NCBI RefSeq assembly: GCF_000518765.1
Contig: NZ_KI912492.1
Location: 144,095-208,094, forward strand
Direction: 5' to 3'
From: Ruminococcus flavefaciens ATCC 19208
GTDB taxonomy: Bacteria; Bacillota; Clostridia; Oscillospirales; Ruminococcaceae
DNA: 64,000 nt
Position 1 is the stretch's first letter. Every line of letters starts with the position of its first letter. Positions 34,394 to 41,999 of the stretch are shown here, piece by piece. Under the pieces are notes generated by a model, which did not search any database, had not been told where the DNA came from, and was given only the letters and a program-made list of their open reading frames with translations. The position numbers and the translations under genes were made by a program.

Positions 34394-36580
34394 TTAAGTC
34401 TTTCCGGAAGTTAGATCAGCAAGTGTAGTTCCATTTTGATCTTTCCATGTTTTCCAACCATTTCGTGCATTTCCTGTTATACAAGCGGCAGCTTGAGATG
34501 GTGTATTAAAAACTACGTCTTCTGTAAATACTCCATCAACAACTTTTCCTGAGCTGAACAATTCTTTCCGCTGTGAACTAATACTTGCACCGCAAGAAGG
34601 TGTTTCTGTTAGCGATAAAACAGATCCTTTTAGCACCATAAGTTTCTTCTCGCCAAGATAAATTGCACTTGCGTTGCATTTTCCAGAGACTAAGTAAAGA
34701 ACAATTTCTTCGCTTAAGTCTCGACCGTAAAATTCAGCCCCCCATATGGAGATGAATTCACTAAACAGAGCTTCAGTTCTTCGCCTTATCATCTGTTCAT
34801 TCCACTCGTTTTTTGCTTGACAAGTAGAGATTACTTCTTTAGCTACAAGTAATTCTGAGTACGTTTTCATACCCTTGGTTTTTCCTGAACCTTCAATTTT
34901 TTGCTTGATGCCATAATTTCTTAACGAGGCGTTTAATCGATGATTAAGCAGTGTCATGTTTCCAAGTTCATAGACTGCATTTTGTCTTGCCTCATATGCT
35001 AAATCAGTATCAGCGATAATTTTTCCTGTATCGTAATCTATTGCGGGTGTAGTATCAAGTCCCCAATACTCGCTCCATGATTGTGGCATTATATGTTCAA
35101 GACTAAAACTGTATTTTAATTCATGATGATCCATCTTACTGTCATCGTTTCTACGTTTCAGTTCTATCCAGAATAGTAATAAAGTAGCTATTTTATTACT
35201 TGGAACAGAGCATAAAGCTTTGAACACAGCACTGTCGTTCAGTTCATGACTTTTTGTATTAAGTTCGTCCTGAATTGTTGTTTTACCTGAAATAAGGAGA
35301 GCGCAAATTTTATTAAAGCTTTTAGTAGATACGCGGCAAATAGTATGGCGAATGACGAATGTTTCAACCGCTTTCAACTCATCCAGTAATTCTTTGGGCA
35401 ATGATTTGGAGTCGTCAGTAACATACATCTTTAAAAGCTTTAAAACGTAAGAATGCAATGTCGAGACATCACAAACGTTAAGAATATGGAACAAACGCTG
35501 AATATCATTATCGTATGAATAATAAGTCATGTTGTCTTCTGTTTTGAAAAAGCGGCGATATAGGTCGCCATATTCAGCAATCTCTTTGATAAATCCTGTC
35601 AAGTCCGTTTGAGATAGTTTTGAAATGTATTCTTTGTATAAATCTGAAAGATCAGATATGGTGTGCACAACTGGATCATAAAACTCTTTTATAAGAGCTA
35701 CACAATGAAGCAGTATTTCTAAGTTATCACGAGACATTCTTCCAACCTGCTGAATATATGACCAGTAGTCAACGCAGGCATTATCCTTTATAAAGGTCTT
35801 TTCCCATTCATCTCTATATAACGATTCAACAGTGTCTTTATCATCAGAAAGTTCCATTGCCCGCTGGAAAAGAGCGTTTTTAATCGTATCAGCACAAGTA
35901 AGTCTTACACCAGCGGAATTAATCGTATCGAATATTGCTTGCTCTCTATCATCACTTTCGAGATCAATTTTAACAAGTATTTTTTGTTGATCGTCAAAAA
36001 GCAAATCCCATATAATACCGCTTTTAGTGGGATCATTCAGTAGACGTTTGCAGAAATACTTGTAGCATTTCAATATTCCGCTTTCAGTTGGTTTATTGTC
36101 TTTCGTTGCTTCACTATCTAATGTGATGCTATCCAATTTAGTGAAATATTCGCCTTCAATGACTTTGCGGTAGTCATCACGATCTAATACAGAATGTTTA
36201 ATCTTGATTTCACGTTGTGATGAAGTTTTCTTTCTTTTAAAGAAAAGCATATCTTTCAAATCAGATGTCATATCCTTCATTACGTCATCATCTTCTGATT
36301 TCCCTTTTGAAAAGACATCATAGCAAGCTCTTACGAGGATTGTTAGCGTAGTAAGTCGTTGTTGTCCATCGACAACAGACCAACGTGGAACTTCACCTGA
36401 AGCAGTTTTTATCACTTTTAGAATGATCGAGCCTAAAAAGTGACTTTGTTGGTTGTCTATTAGATTCTCAAATAAATCTTCCCAGTTTGTTTCTCCCCAG
36501 ACATAAGGACGCTGGAAATACGGAATTTCAATACTCATCGTTGCGGTCAAGAATCCTAATTCAGTTTCATGCGCCTGCAT
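34394..36580 (-). CDS. DUF262-DUF1524-DUF4357 protein, GmrSD-like type IV restriction enzyme
   Basis: 728 aa. N-terminal DUF262 (ParB-like) with IPYFQRPYVW and the nucleotide-binding motif DGQQRLTTL at residues 71-79. A helical middle part leads to DUF1524, an HNH-like nuclease, with SLEHIMPQSW at about 493 and NMTLLNHRLN further on. The C-terminus (about 640-720, GKCNASAIYLGEKKLMVLKGS and AAACITGNARNGWKTWK) is a DUF4357. GmrSD-type enzymes cut DNA carrying modified cytosines using NTP. Its position beside methylase and helicase genes supports defence. Start ATG after GGGGGAGTAAAA. Confidence 0.85.
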   Translation of the reverse strand: MQAHETELGFLTATMSIEIPYFQRPYVWGETNWEDLFENLIDNQQSHFLGSIILKVIKTASGEVPRWSVVDGQQRLTTLTILVRACYDVFSKGKSEDDDVMKDMTSDLKDMLFFKRKKTSSQREIKIKHSVLDRDDYRKVIEGEYFTKLDSITLDSEATKDNKPTESGILKCYKYFCKRLLNDPTKSGIIWDLLFDDQQKILVKIDLESDDREQAIFDTINSAGVRLTCADTIKNALFQRAMELSDDKDTVESLYRDEWEKTFIKDNACVDYWSYIQQVGRMSRDNLEILLHCVALIKEFYDPVVHTISDLSDLYKEYISKLSQTDLTGFIKEIAEYGDLYRRFFKTEDNMTYYSYDNDIQRLFHILNVCDVSTLHSYVLKLLKMYVTDDSKSLPKELLDELKAVETFVIRHTICRVSTKSFNKICALLISGKTTIQDELNTKSHELNDSAVFKALCSVPSNKIATLLLFWIELKRRNDDSKMDHHELKYSFSLEHIMPQSWSEYWGLDTTPAIDYDTGKIIADTDLAYEARQNAVYELGNMTLLNHRLNASLRNYGIKQKIEGSGKTKGMKTYSELLVAKEVISTCQAKNEWNEQMIRRRTEALFSEFISIWGAEFYGRDLSEEIVLYLVSGKCNASAIYLGEKKLMVLKGSVLSLTETPSCGASISSQRKELFSSGKVVDGVFTEDVVFNTPSQAAACITGNARNGWKTWKDQNGTTLADLTSGKT

Positions 36581-36638
36581 TTTTACTCCCCCTAATAATA
36601 GTAAAGTATAATGACGTGATGCTTGTATATTACCTTTA

Positions 36639-36668
36639 ATTATACCACATATCGAACAAATAAGTCAA
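36639..36668 (-). promoter_or_regulatory. Promoter of the GmrSD-like gene
   Basis: Minus strand TTGACT, 18 bp, TATAAT, about 60 bp upstream of the start. Confidence 0.75.
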
Positions 36669-36740
36669 GTTGATGCGGCGCAAAAATAGCTGCCGTGACG
36701 GAATTCTCTTTATATGATCACCGGCTGTTGAATAATAAGC

Positions 36741-36810
36741 TGATACAAACAAATACAAATCTGTATAAATCAATATAAACCGATATAAAAATATAGAAAC
36801 CTATATAAAA
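36741..36810 (+). repeat. Seven tandem 10-bp repeats (consensus NNATATAAAN) upstream of a promoter
   Basis: Seven consecutive 10-bp units: positions 3-9 read ATACAAA, ATACAAA, GTATAAA, ATATAAA, ATATAAA, ATAGAAA, ATATAAA. The array ends one base before the -35 box. The exact helical phasing places every AAA on the same DNA face, as in intrinsically curved DNA, an UP element or a cooperative operator. Confidence 0.85.
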
Positions 36811-36811
36811 C

Positions 36812-36840
36812 TTGACTTGCAGCAACAAATATGGTATAAT
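36812..36840 (+). promoter_or_regulatory. Promoter of the HTH-ASCH-methyltransferase operon
   Basis: TTGACT, 17 bp, TATAAT, directly downstream of the 10-bp repeat array and 29 bp before the first gene. Confidence 0.85.
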
Positions 36841-36869
36841 AATCGTTGATGTGCTAAGGAGGAAAGACT

Positions 36870-37076
36870 ATGAATATTGCTATCAATGAAAAGTGGATTT
36901 CTGTTGATGAGGCAGCAGAATACCTTTCAATTAAACCAGCGACATTAAGAGAATGGATAAAAAAACACCCAAGCCTTCCTGCTCATAAAGTCGGTAAACA
37001 ATGGCGATTCAAATTAATAGAATTAGATGAATGGGTTAAAAGTGGGAAAAGCTCACTTGCAGAGGAGACAAAATGA
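36870..37076 (+). CDS. Excisionase-type helix-turn-helix protein
   Basis: 68 aa MerR/excisionase-like winged helix: WISVDEAAEYLSIKPATLREWI forms the recognition helices and KVGKQWRFKLIELDEWVKSGK the wing, a very typical pattern. It is the first gene behind the 10-bp repeat array and overlaps the next gene by 4 bp, so it is placed like a controller of the methyltransferase operon. Controller proteins of restriction-modification systems delay or cap expression; here that role is inferred. No integrase lies nearby, which argues against a true excisionase. Confidence 0.8.
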   Translation: MNIAINEKWISVDEAAEYLSIKPATLREWIKKHPSLPAHKVGKQWRFKLIELDEWVKSGKSSLAEETK

Positions 37077-37543
37077 GGACGATTTTACTTAGCTTCAAAT
37101 CAGACATTTATCAACATCTTCAGACAGGAGAAAAGATATTTGAACACAGATCAGTATTTCCTGATGAGCCAATAAAAGCATATCTGTATATTAGTAAACC
37201 TGTGATGGCGATTGGCGGTGTGCTGGAGCTTAGCAATAAAACAGCAATTGCTGAATGGAAAGACACATATAAAGATGATCCTGAGGTTGTCCGCAGAATA
37301 GATAAATATCTTTCTCAGCATAAATATGCTATGCAAATTAATAGCTTTCAAGATACGAATATGATTTCCTTACAAAAGATAAGGTCGATCTTTCCGTCAT
37401 TTGTTGTTCCGAGAATGTATTATTTTATAGATGATTCACCGCTATTAAAATATCTTGAATCAGAATTACACCCCAAGTGTCAGCTGATCACCCATGATTT
37501 TTCAAAGATAGATCGCAACGATATTTGCGTTGAATGGAAATGA
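37073..37543 (+). CDS. ASCH/PUA-like domain protein
   Basis: 156 aa. The opening ILLSFKSDIYQHLQTGEKIFEHR, followed by KAYLYISKPVMAIGGVLEL, is the layout of ASCH/EVE-type PUA-like folds: a beta strand, a charged helix with Lys-x-Glu-x-Arg, and a second strand pair. Such domains bind RNA or modified bases in DNA. The gene overlaps the HTH gene (ATGA) and ends 25 bp before the methyltransferase, so it is part of the same operon. It might sense or help the modification made by its neighbour; that is inference. Confidence 0.7.
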   Translation: MRTILLSFKSDIYQHLQTGEKIFEHRSVFPDEPIKAYLYISKPVMAIGGVLELSNKTAIAEWKDTYKDDPEVVRRIDKYLSQHKYAMQINSFQDTNMISLQKIRSIFPSFVVPRMYYFIDDSPLLKYLESELHPKCQLITHDFSKIDRNDICVEWK

Positions 37544-37568
37544 GAACTATAGGAGATGAATATCAATC

Positions 37569-39932
37569 ATGCCAAAAAGTAAAATCAAAGGTGCCGCTGG
37601 TACATTTATGTTAAATAAGGGTGAACCAATACATCGTTGGTACTCCTATTTAGAGGGGTATTCTTCGTGTTTGATTGATGCCTTAATCCAAGAAGTCGGT
37701 GCAGAAAACATTAATACTATCTACGATCCTTTTTGCGGAACTGGAACTACAGCTTTGGTCGCTTCAAAATATGGAATTATGTCGTATTATAGTGAAACTA
37801 ATCCTTTCATGCAAAAAGTGATCGAAGCTAAAATCAATAGAGTAAAGTCTCTTAGAGATTCTGGAATAGGCAGCAAATATTTAAGACTGCTTCTTGATAG
37901 ATTGGAATCGTACACTCCTCAATTAACAATTGATGAACCAGAATGGGATGGATTTGAAAAGTTTTTTGATGCCGAAGTACTTAACAACATTAAAGAGTTA
38001 TCATCCATTGTAATGGACATAGAGGATGATGACACTAAAGAGATAGCCCTTGTGTTGCTTGCATCTGTAATTGTCAGGTCATCGAAAATGGTTAGGCAGG
38101 GCGATTTGCGCTTTGCAAAAGAGTCAGAAAAAAGTGATGATGATCGCGATGTTCTTCAAAATTTTATAAGCAAAGTTGAGGATGCAATTGAAGATATAGA
38201 GAATGATCAGTGCTGTATAGCAGCAGGAACAAAATGTTTGAATGCTGACTCAAGAGAGATAGAAGGCGATGATTTTATTGACTGCGTTATTACTTCGCCT
38301 CCGTATTTAAACGGAACTAATTATATTAGAAACACTAAACTTGAGCTTAAACTTTCAGGCTTTATAAAATCAGAGAAAGATCTTCCTTTATTCCATTCAA
38401 GAGGGATAATCGCTGGAATCAATAACGTCTCTAAAAGGAAAGCAGTATTATCGCCGCATAAATGTGTATTGCCATATATAAAAGAACTGGAACCAGTGTC
38501 TTATGATAAAAGGATACAGTTAATGGTCGCCGGATACTTCAATGATATGGAAATGGTTATAAAGAAATTGGCAAGAGTTATTCGTCACGGCGGTTATTTT
38601 ATAATGGATATTGGTGATTCGCAGTTTGCAGGTGTCCATATTCCTACACATGAGATTCTGATAAAAATATGTGAGGAAAATGGCTTTAAGTTATATGCCG
38701 AAGAAGTATTGAGAGAACGGCGTTCAAAGAATGGAATGGTTCTTTCTCAGCGTTTGTTAAAGTTCAGACTATACAAGGGAGAAACTGAAGAAGAAGCATT
38801 CAAAAAGGCGGCAAAACAATTTATGGAATCAATGCCATATCACAACCCGCCTTTTTCCGGTAGGAACTGGGGGCATTCGTGGCACTCGCTTTGTTCGTAT
38901 CACGGAAAACTTAAGCCAGCAATAGCTCATTTCATGGTCTCGAAGTTTACAAAACCGGGAGATGTAATACTTGATCCGCTGTGTGGTGTTGGAACTATTC
39001 CTCTTGAAGCTTGTTTACAAGGCAGGATCGGAATAGGAAACGATCTTAGCGAATTAGCATATGTTGTGTCTAAAGCAAAACTTGAAAAGCCAGAACAAAC
39101 CGACTGTCTGAGTGTACTAAAAGAACTTAATGACTATATTGAAAATACAAAGAATTCTTCAGCTATTGACAATCAAATAGAACAATATACAGATTTTGGG
39201 TTTAATGGTAAGCTATCCTCGTATTTTCATCCCGATACTTATCGTGAACTATTGAGTGCCAGAAGCTACTTTGTACCGCGAATAAAAAAACTGTCCTCCG
39301 CTGAAGCGATGGTTTTTTCTTGCCTCCTACACGTTTTACACGGAAACAGACCATATGCTTTATCACGTCAATCTCATCCACTTACTCCATATGCACCAAA
39401 AGGCGAGTTTGTTTACAAAAGTGTTATTCAACATATAGAAGACAAACTTATGCTTTCGTATAAGCGTGGAGAATTTGAGCAATATTGTTTTGGACGTTCG
39501 ATTTTTGGTGACTACAACGATTTAAGCGAAAAAGGACTTCAAGTTGATGCTGTAATATGTTCACCGCCTTTTGCTGATTCTATCCGTTTTTATATGCAGA
39601 ACTGGATGAGACTTTGGCTCTGTGGCTGGGAACCGGATGACTACAAAAATGCTGATGCAATATTTCTGGATCAAAAACAAAAGAAGGATTTTGATATCTA
39701 TAAGTCCTTTTTTGAAATGTGTCATAAGGTGTTAAAAAAGAATGGTAAAGTAATACTTCATCTTGGAAAAACGGATAAAATTGATATGGCTCACGAATTA
39801 GCATTAAGAGCTGACTCATTATTTGATGTTGTATATAGTGCAGACGAAGATGTTCAAGAAGTCGAAAAGCACGGAATCAAAGATAAGGGTGCCACAATAG
39901 CACATCAGTTCCTTTTTCTACAGAAAAAATAA
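37569..39932 (+). CDS. DNA methyltransferase with two amino-methyltransferase domains
   Basis: 787 aa. The N-terminal domain has motif I YDPFCGTGTTALVASKYGI (52-70) and motif IV TSPPY at about 242. The C-terminal domain has motif I ILDPLCGVGTIPLEACLQG (about 466) and motif IV CSPPF at about 662. Both are of the I-before-IV order used by amino (m6A/m4C) methylases, and both SPP motifs keep the catalytic aromatic residue. Two active domains in one chain recall M.FokI-type enzymes that methylate the two strands of an asymmetric site. A TRM11-like RNA target cannot be excluded. It is convergent with an HNH endonuclease gene across a shared terminator. Confidence 0.82.
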   Translation: MPKSKIKGAAGTFMLNKGEPIHRWYSYLEGYSSCLIDALIQEVGAENINTIYDPFCGTGTTALVASKYGIMSYYSETNPFMQKVIEAKINRVKSLRDSGIGSKYLRLLLDRLESYTPQLTIDEPEWDGFEKFFDAEVLNNIKELSSIVMDIEDDDTKEIALVLLASVIVRSSKMVRQGDLRFAKESEKSDDDRDVLQNFISKVEDAIEDIENDQCCIAAGTKCLNADSREIEGDDFIDCVITSPPYLNGTNYIRNTKLELKLSGFIKSEKDLPLFHSRGIIAGINNVSKRKAVLSPHKCVLPYIKELEPVSYDKRIQLMVAGYFNDMEMVIKKLARVIRHGGYFIMDIGDSQFAGVHIPTHEILIKICEENGFKLYAEEVLRERRSKNGMVLSQRLLKFRLYKGETEEEAFKKAAKQFMESMPYHNPPFSGRNWGHSWHSLCSYHGKLKPAIAHFMVSKFTKPGDVILDPLCGVGTIPLEACLQGRIGIGNDLSELAYVVSKAKLEKPEQTDCLSVLKELNDYIENTKNSSAIDNQIEQYTDFGFNGKLSSYFHPDTYRELLSARSYFVPRIKKLSSAEAMVFSCLLHVLHGNRPYALSRQSHPLTPYAPKGEFVYKSVIQHIEDKLMLSYKRGEFEQYCFGRSIFGDYNDLSEKGLQVDAVICSPPFADSIRFYMQNWMRLWLCGWEPDDYKNADAIFLDQKQKKDFDIYKSFFEMCHKVLKKNGKVILHLGKTDKIDMAHELALRADSLFDVVYSADEDVQEVEKHGIKDKGATIAHQFLFLQKK

Positions 39933-39933
39933 T

Positions 39934-39968
39934 AAAAACCGGAGCAGATCTGATCTGCTCCGGTTTTT
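39934..39968. terminator. Strong bidirectional terminator
   Basis: Perfect palindrome, arms AAAAACCGGAGCAGATC and its complement around a single T, between the convergent methyltransferase and HNH genes. Confidence 0.92.
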
Positions 39969-39969
39969 A

Positions 39970-41763
39970 TTAATATGTGGTTACTGATGTGGGATAATGC
40001 CCAGTGCGTTTTCTATATTCCTCTGCTAAATCGACCTTGCCAGCAATTATACGTTTTAACGAATCATTTATCTTATTCGCTGTTAATATTCCATCTCTAA
40101 CTTTTTGATAGTCAGGATCCATAAGAAATTCATCATAGAACCAAACAACATTCTCTATTAACAGTTTCAGTACAGGCATATTAACGCTTCTTGAGTGCAA
40201 TACATCGAGCGATAGACCAGTAATTTGGCTTAATCGCACCAATTCGTCTTCAGTATAATAATCCACAGGAAAAGTATCACTCTTTTGCGAATTATGGCTG
40301 CTGCAAAGGCACGTTGCAGTTTCGTCAAGGCGATAGAGGTATGCCAGAGGCATAGTGTGATCTAAAGCCATGTCGCCTAAAGGAATAGGAGCTGACGACG
40401 GACCACATTTAAAGCATCGCTTATTGAACTTTTCCCATATGTATTTGGAGAATTCCTTTTTTGTTCTTTTCTCAAATTCGAAATGGATGAGGTTTCTTTC
40501 AAGAAGATTATTTACCAAAACTTCTATAGCGCGACGCCTTAACCCGTCCTCTTTAAATTGTTGAGGATTTCTTTGCGGATTCAGAGGAGCATTAACAAAA
40601 AACTTCTTGCAAGCCTTACACTCCAATTGATGACCATAGTATGAAACGACTTTACGCCCTTCAAGATTAAGACCGTTCAAATCTACTGGCGTGAGATCAC
40701 TATAATTCAAGATCTCATATGCTCTAAATGTGGAATGCACACAAGGCGCGCGTTTTTTACAGTGCAACGAAAAACTGAGAGTTTTCATCTCATCTTCAAT
40801 ATTAATTGGTAAGAAACGCCCGCAACGATTACAGCTTTTTAATACAATCCTTCTTCCTTCTTGAAAAGTAAAGCCACCTTGCAAATACGCTTCAAAAGGC
40901 ACATCGTATTTTAAATAATAAAGGTATGGGATATGCATATTTGTCTTTTGATAAAAGCTTTCTGCACAGGAGTCATCTTGAAATTCCTCTTTAGTAACCA
41001 CATCAAAGTCAAAGCAGCAAAAATCCAGAGTATTTCCAGCCGCACTGTTTACTATCATTTTTATAGTGACGTTTTCAATGGTATGGCTACTGTGAATATA
41101 CTGTTCGAAGTGAAAGCCTATATTACTCCATGTGTTTGCCTCAATCGGATAAGACAAGCCTACTCTTTCAAAAACATACGGGGTTCCTTCGTAGGAGAAT
41201 GATAGGCTAAAGCCTATTTCAGCTTGTAACTTTGAAAAAACATATCCGCCAAAAGCTATAATAGAGAGCCCTTTGTTAAACAGCTCTACTAATTCCAGAG
41301 ATCGTCTATGAAAGGTAAATTCTTCATGAGCATTTGTACACAGATGCTTTTTTGACCTGATAATAAGACATTCTCCGCCGGTAGTTTCATCACAGGTATG
41401 GTAACCACTAACGCGAGTAACATCACGGCGACGATATGTTCGTAATTCTTTCTGTTCCATAATATAATCCCCTTTGCTTGATCCAGTAAGTTTTCTAAGA
41501 ATGCTTTTAGCTGTGTGAATTTGAGATAATGACGCCACTTCTCCTTCGTCTATTATTACTGCAGACTCTGGGAAATGTATTTTACCATTTATACAATCAA
41601 AACTCTCAATAAAAGAGAAATATGAAGTGCGGCATAATGAAATTGAATACATTATAGTACTATTACATTGGCTGCATATACAATATCCATTTTGAGAACC
41701 TTTTAGATCAAACACATTCTTAAATCCGCACAAATTGCATTCAACAGAAATGGCATTAGACAT
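39970..41763 (-). CDS. HNH endonuclease with several zinc ribbons
   Basis: 597 aa. Four Cys-rich zinc sites: CNLCG...CICSQC at the N-terminus (9-35), CNRCG near 310, CKACKKFF near 390, and the HNH itself with CFKCG at about 448, DHTMPLAYLY at about 466 and CLCSSHNSQKSD a little later. The middle (about 110-290) is a beta-rich region without known relatives, possibly the sequence-recognition part. Its position facing the double methyltransferase gene suggests the restriction partner of that enzyme. A consensus promoter lies 64 bp upstream. Alternative: a solitary type IV enzyme. Confidence 0.75.
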   Translation of the reverse strand: MSNAISVECNLCGFKNVFDLKGSQNGYCICSQCNSTIMYSISLCRTSYFSFIESFDCINGKIHFPESAVIIDEGEVASLSQIHTAKSILRKLTGSSKGDYIMEQKELRTYRRRDVTRVSGYHTCDETTGGECLIIRSKKHLCTNAHEEFTFHRRSLELVELFNKGLSIIAFGGYVFSKLQAEIGFSLSFSYEGTPYVFERVGLSYPIEANTWSNIGFHFEQYIHSSHTIENVTIKMIVNSAAGNTLDFCCFDFDVVTKEEFQDDSCAESFYQKTNMHIPYLYYLKYDVPFEAYLQGGFTFQEGRRIVLKSCNRCGRFLPINIEDEMKTLSFSLHCKKRAPCVHSTFRAYEILNYSDLTPVDLNGLNLEGRKVVSYYGHQLECKACKKFFVNAPLNPQRNPQQFKEDGLRRRAIEVLVNNLLERNLIHFEFEKRTKKEFSKYIWEKFNKRCFKCGPSSAPIPLGDMALDHTMPLAYLYRLDETATCLCSSHNSQKSDTFPVDYYTEDELVRLSQITGLSLDVLHSRSVNMPVLKLLIENVVWFYDEFLMDPDYQKVRDGILTANKINDSLKRIIAGKVDLAEEYRKRTGHYPTSVTTY

Positions 41764-41826
41764 CGCTACAATACTCCTTTCTGCTGACTAAAAGATGGCA
41801 TATACACATATTATTATACACTTTCT

Positions 41827-41855
41827 ATTATATCACATTACCACAAAAATGTCAA
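41827..41855 (-). promoter_or_regulatory. Sigma-A promoter of the HNH endonuclease gene
   Basis: Minus strand TTGACA, 17 bp, TATAAT, both consensus hexamers. Confidence 0.85.
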
Positions 41856-41956
41856 TACACACGGGCTATATTATGGCAATAACGCTTGTGAATACTGGCG
41901 TTTTCAATCTCATTTGAATTCAAAATTAACTTTATTATAAAATTTGTCAAGATATG

Positions 41957-41995
41957 GAAAGCCGCTGAGTAGAATGTTCTACTCAGCGGCTTTTT
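41957..41995 (-). terminator. Terminator of the helicase operon
   Basis: AAAGCCGCTGAGTAGAA and its complement form a perfect long stem around TG, just past the stop at 42000 on the minus strand. Confidence 0.9.
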
Positions 41996-41999
41996 CAGT

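Noticed and set aside
36741..36810. CRISPR array
   Set aside because: The 10-bp units have no spacers between them and are far too short for CRISPR repeats; no cas genes are in the window.
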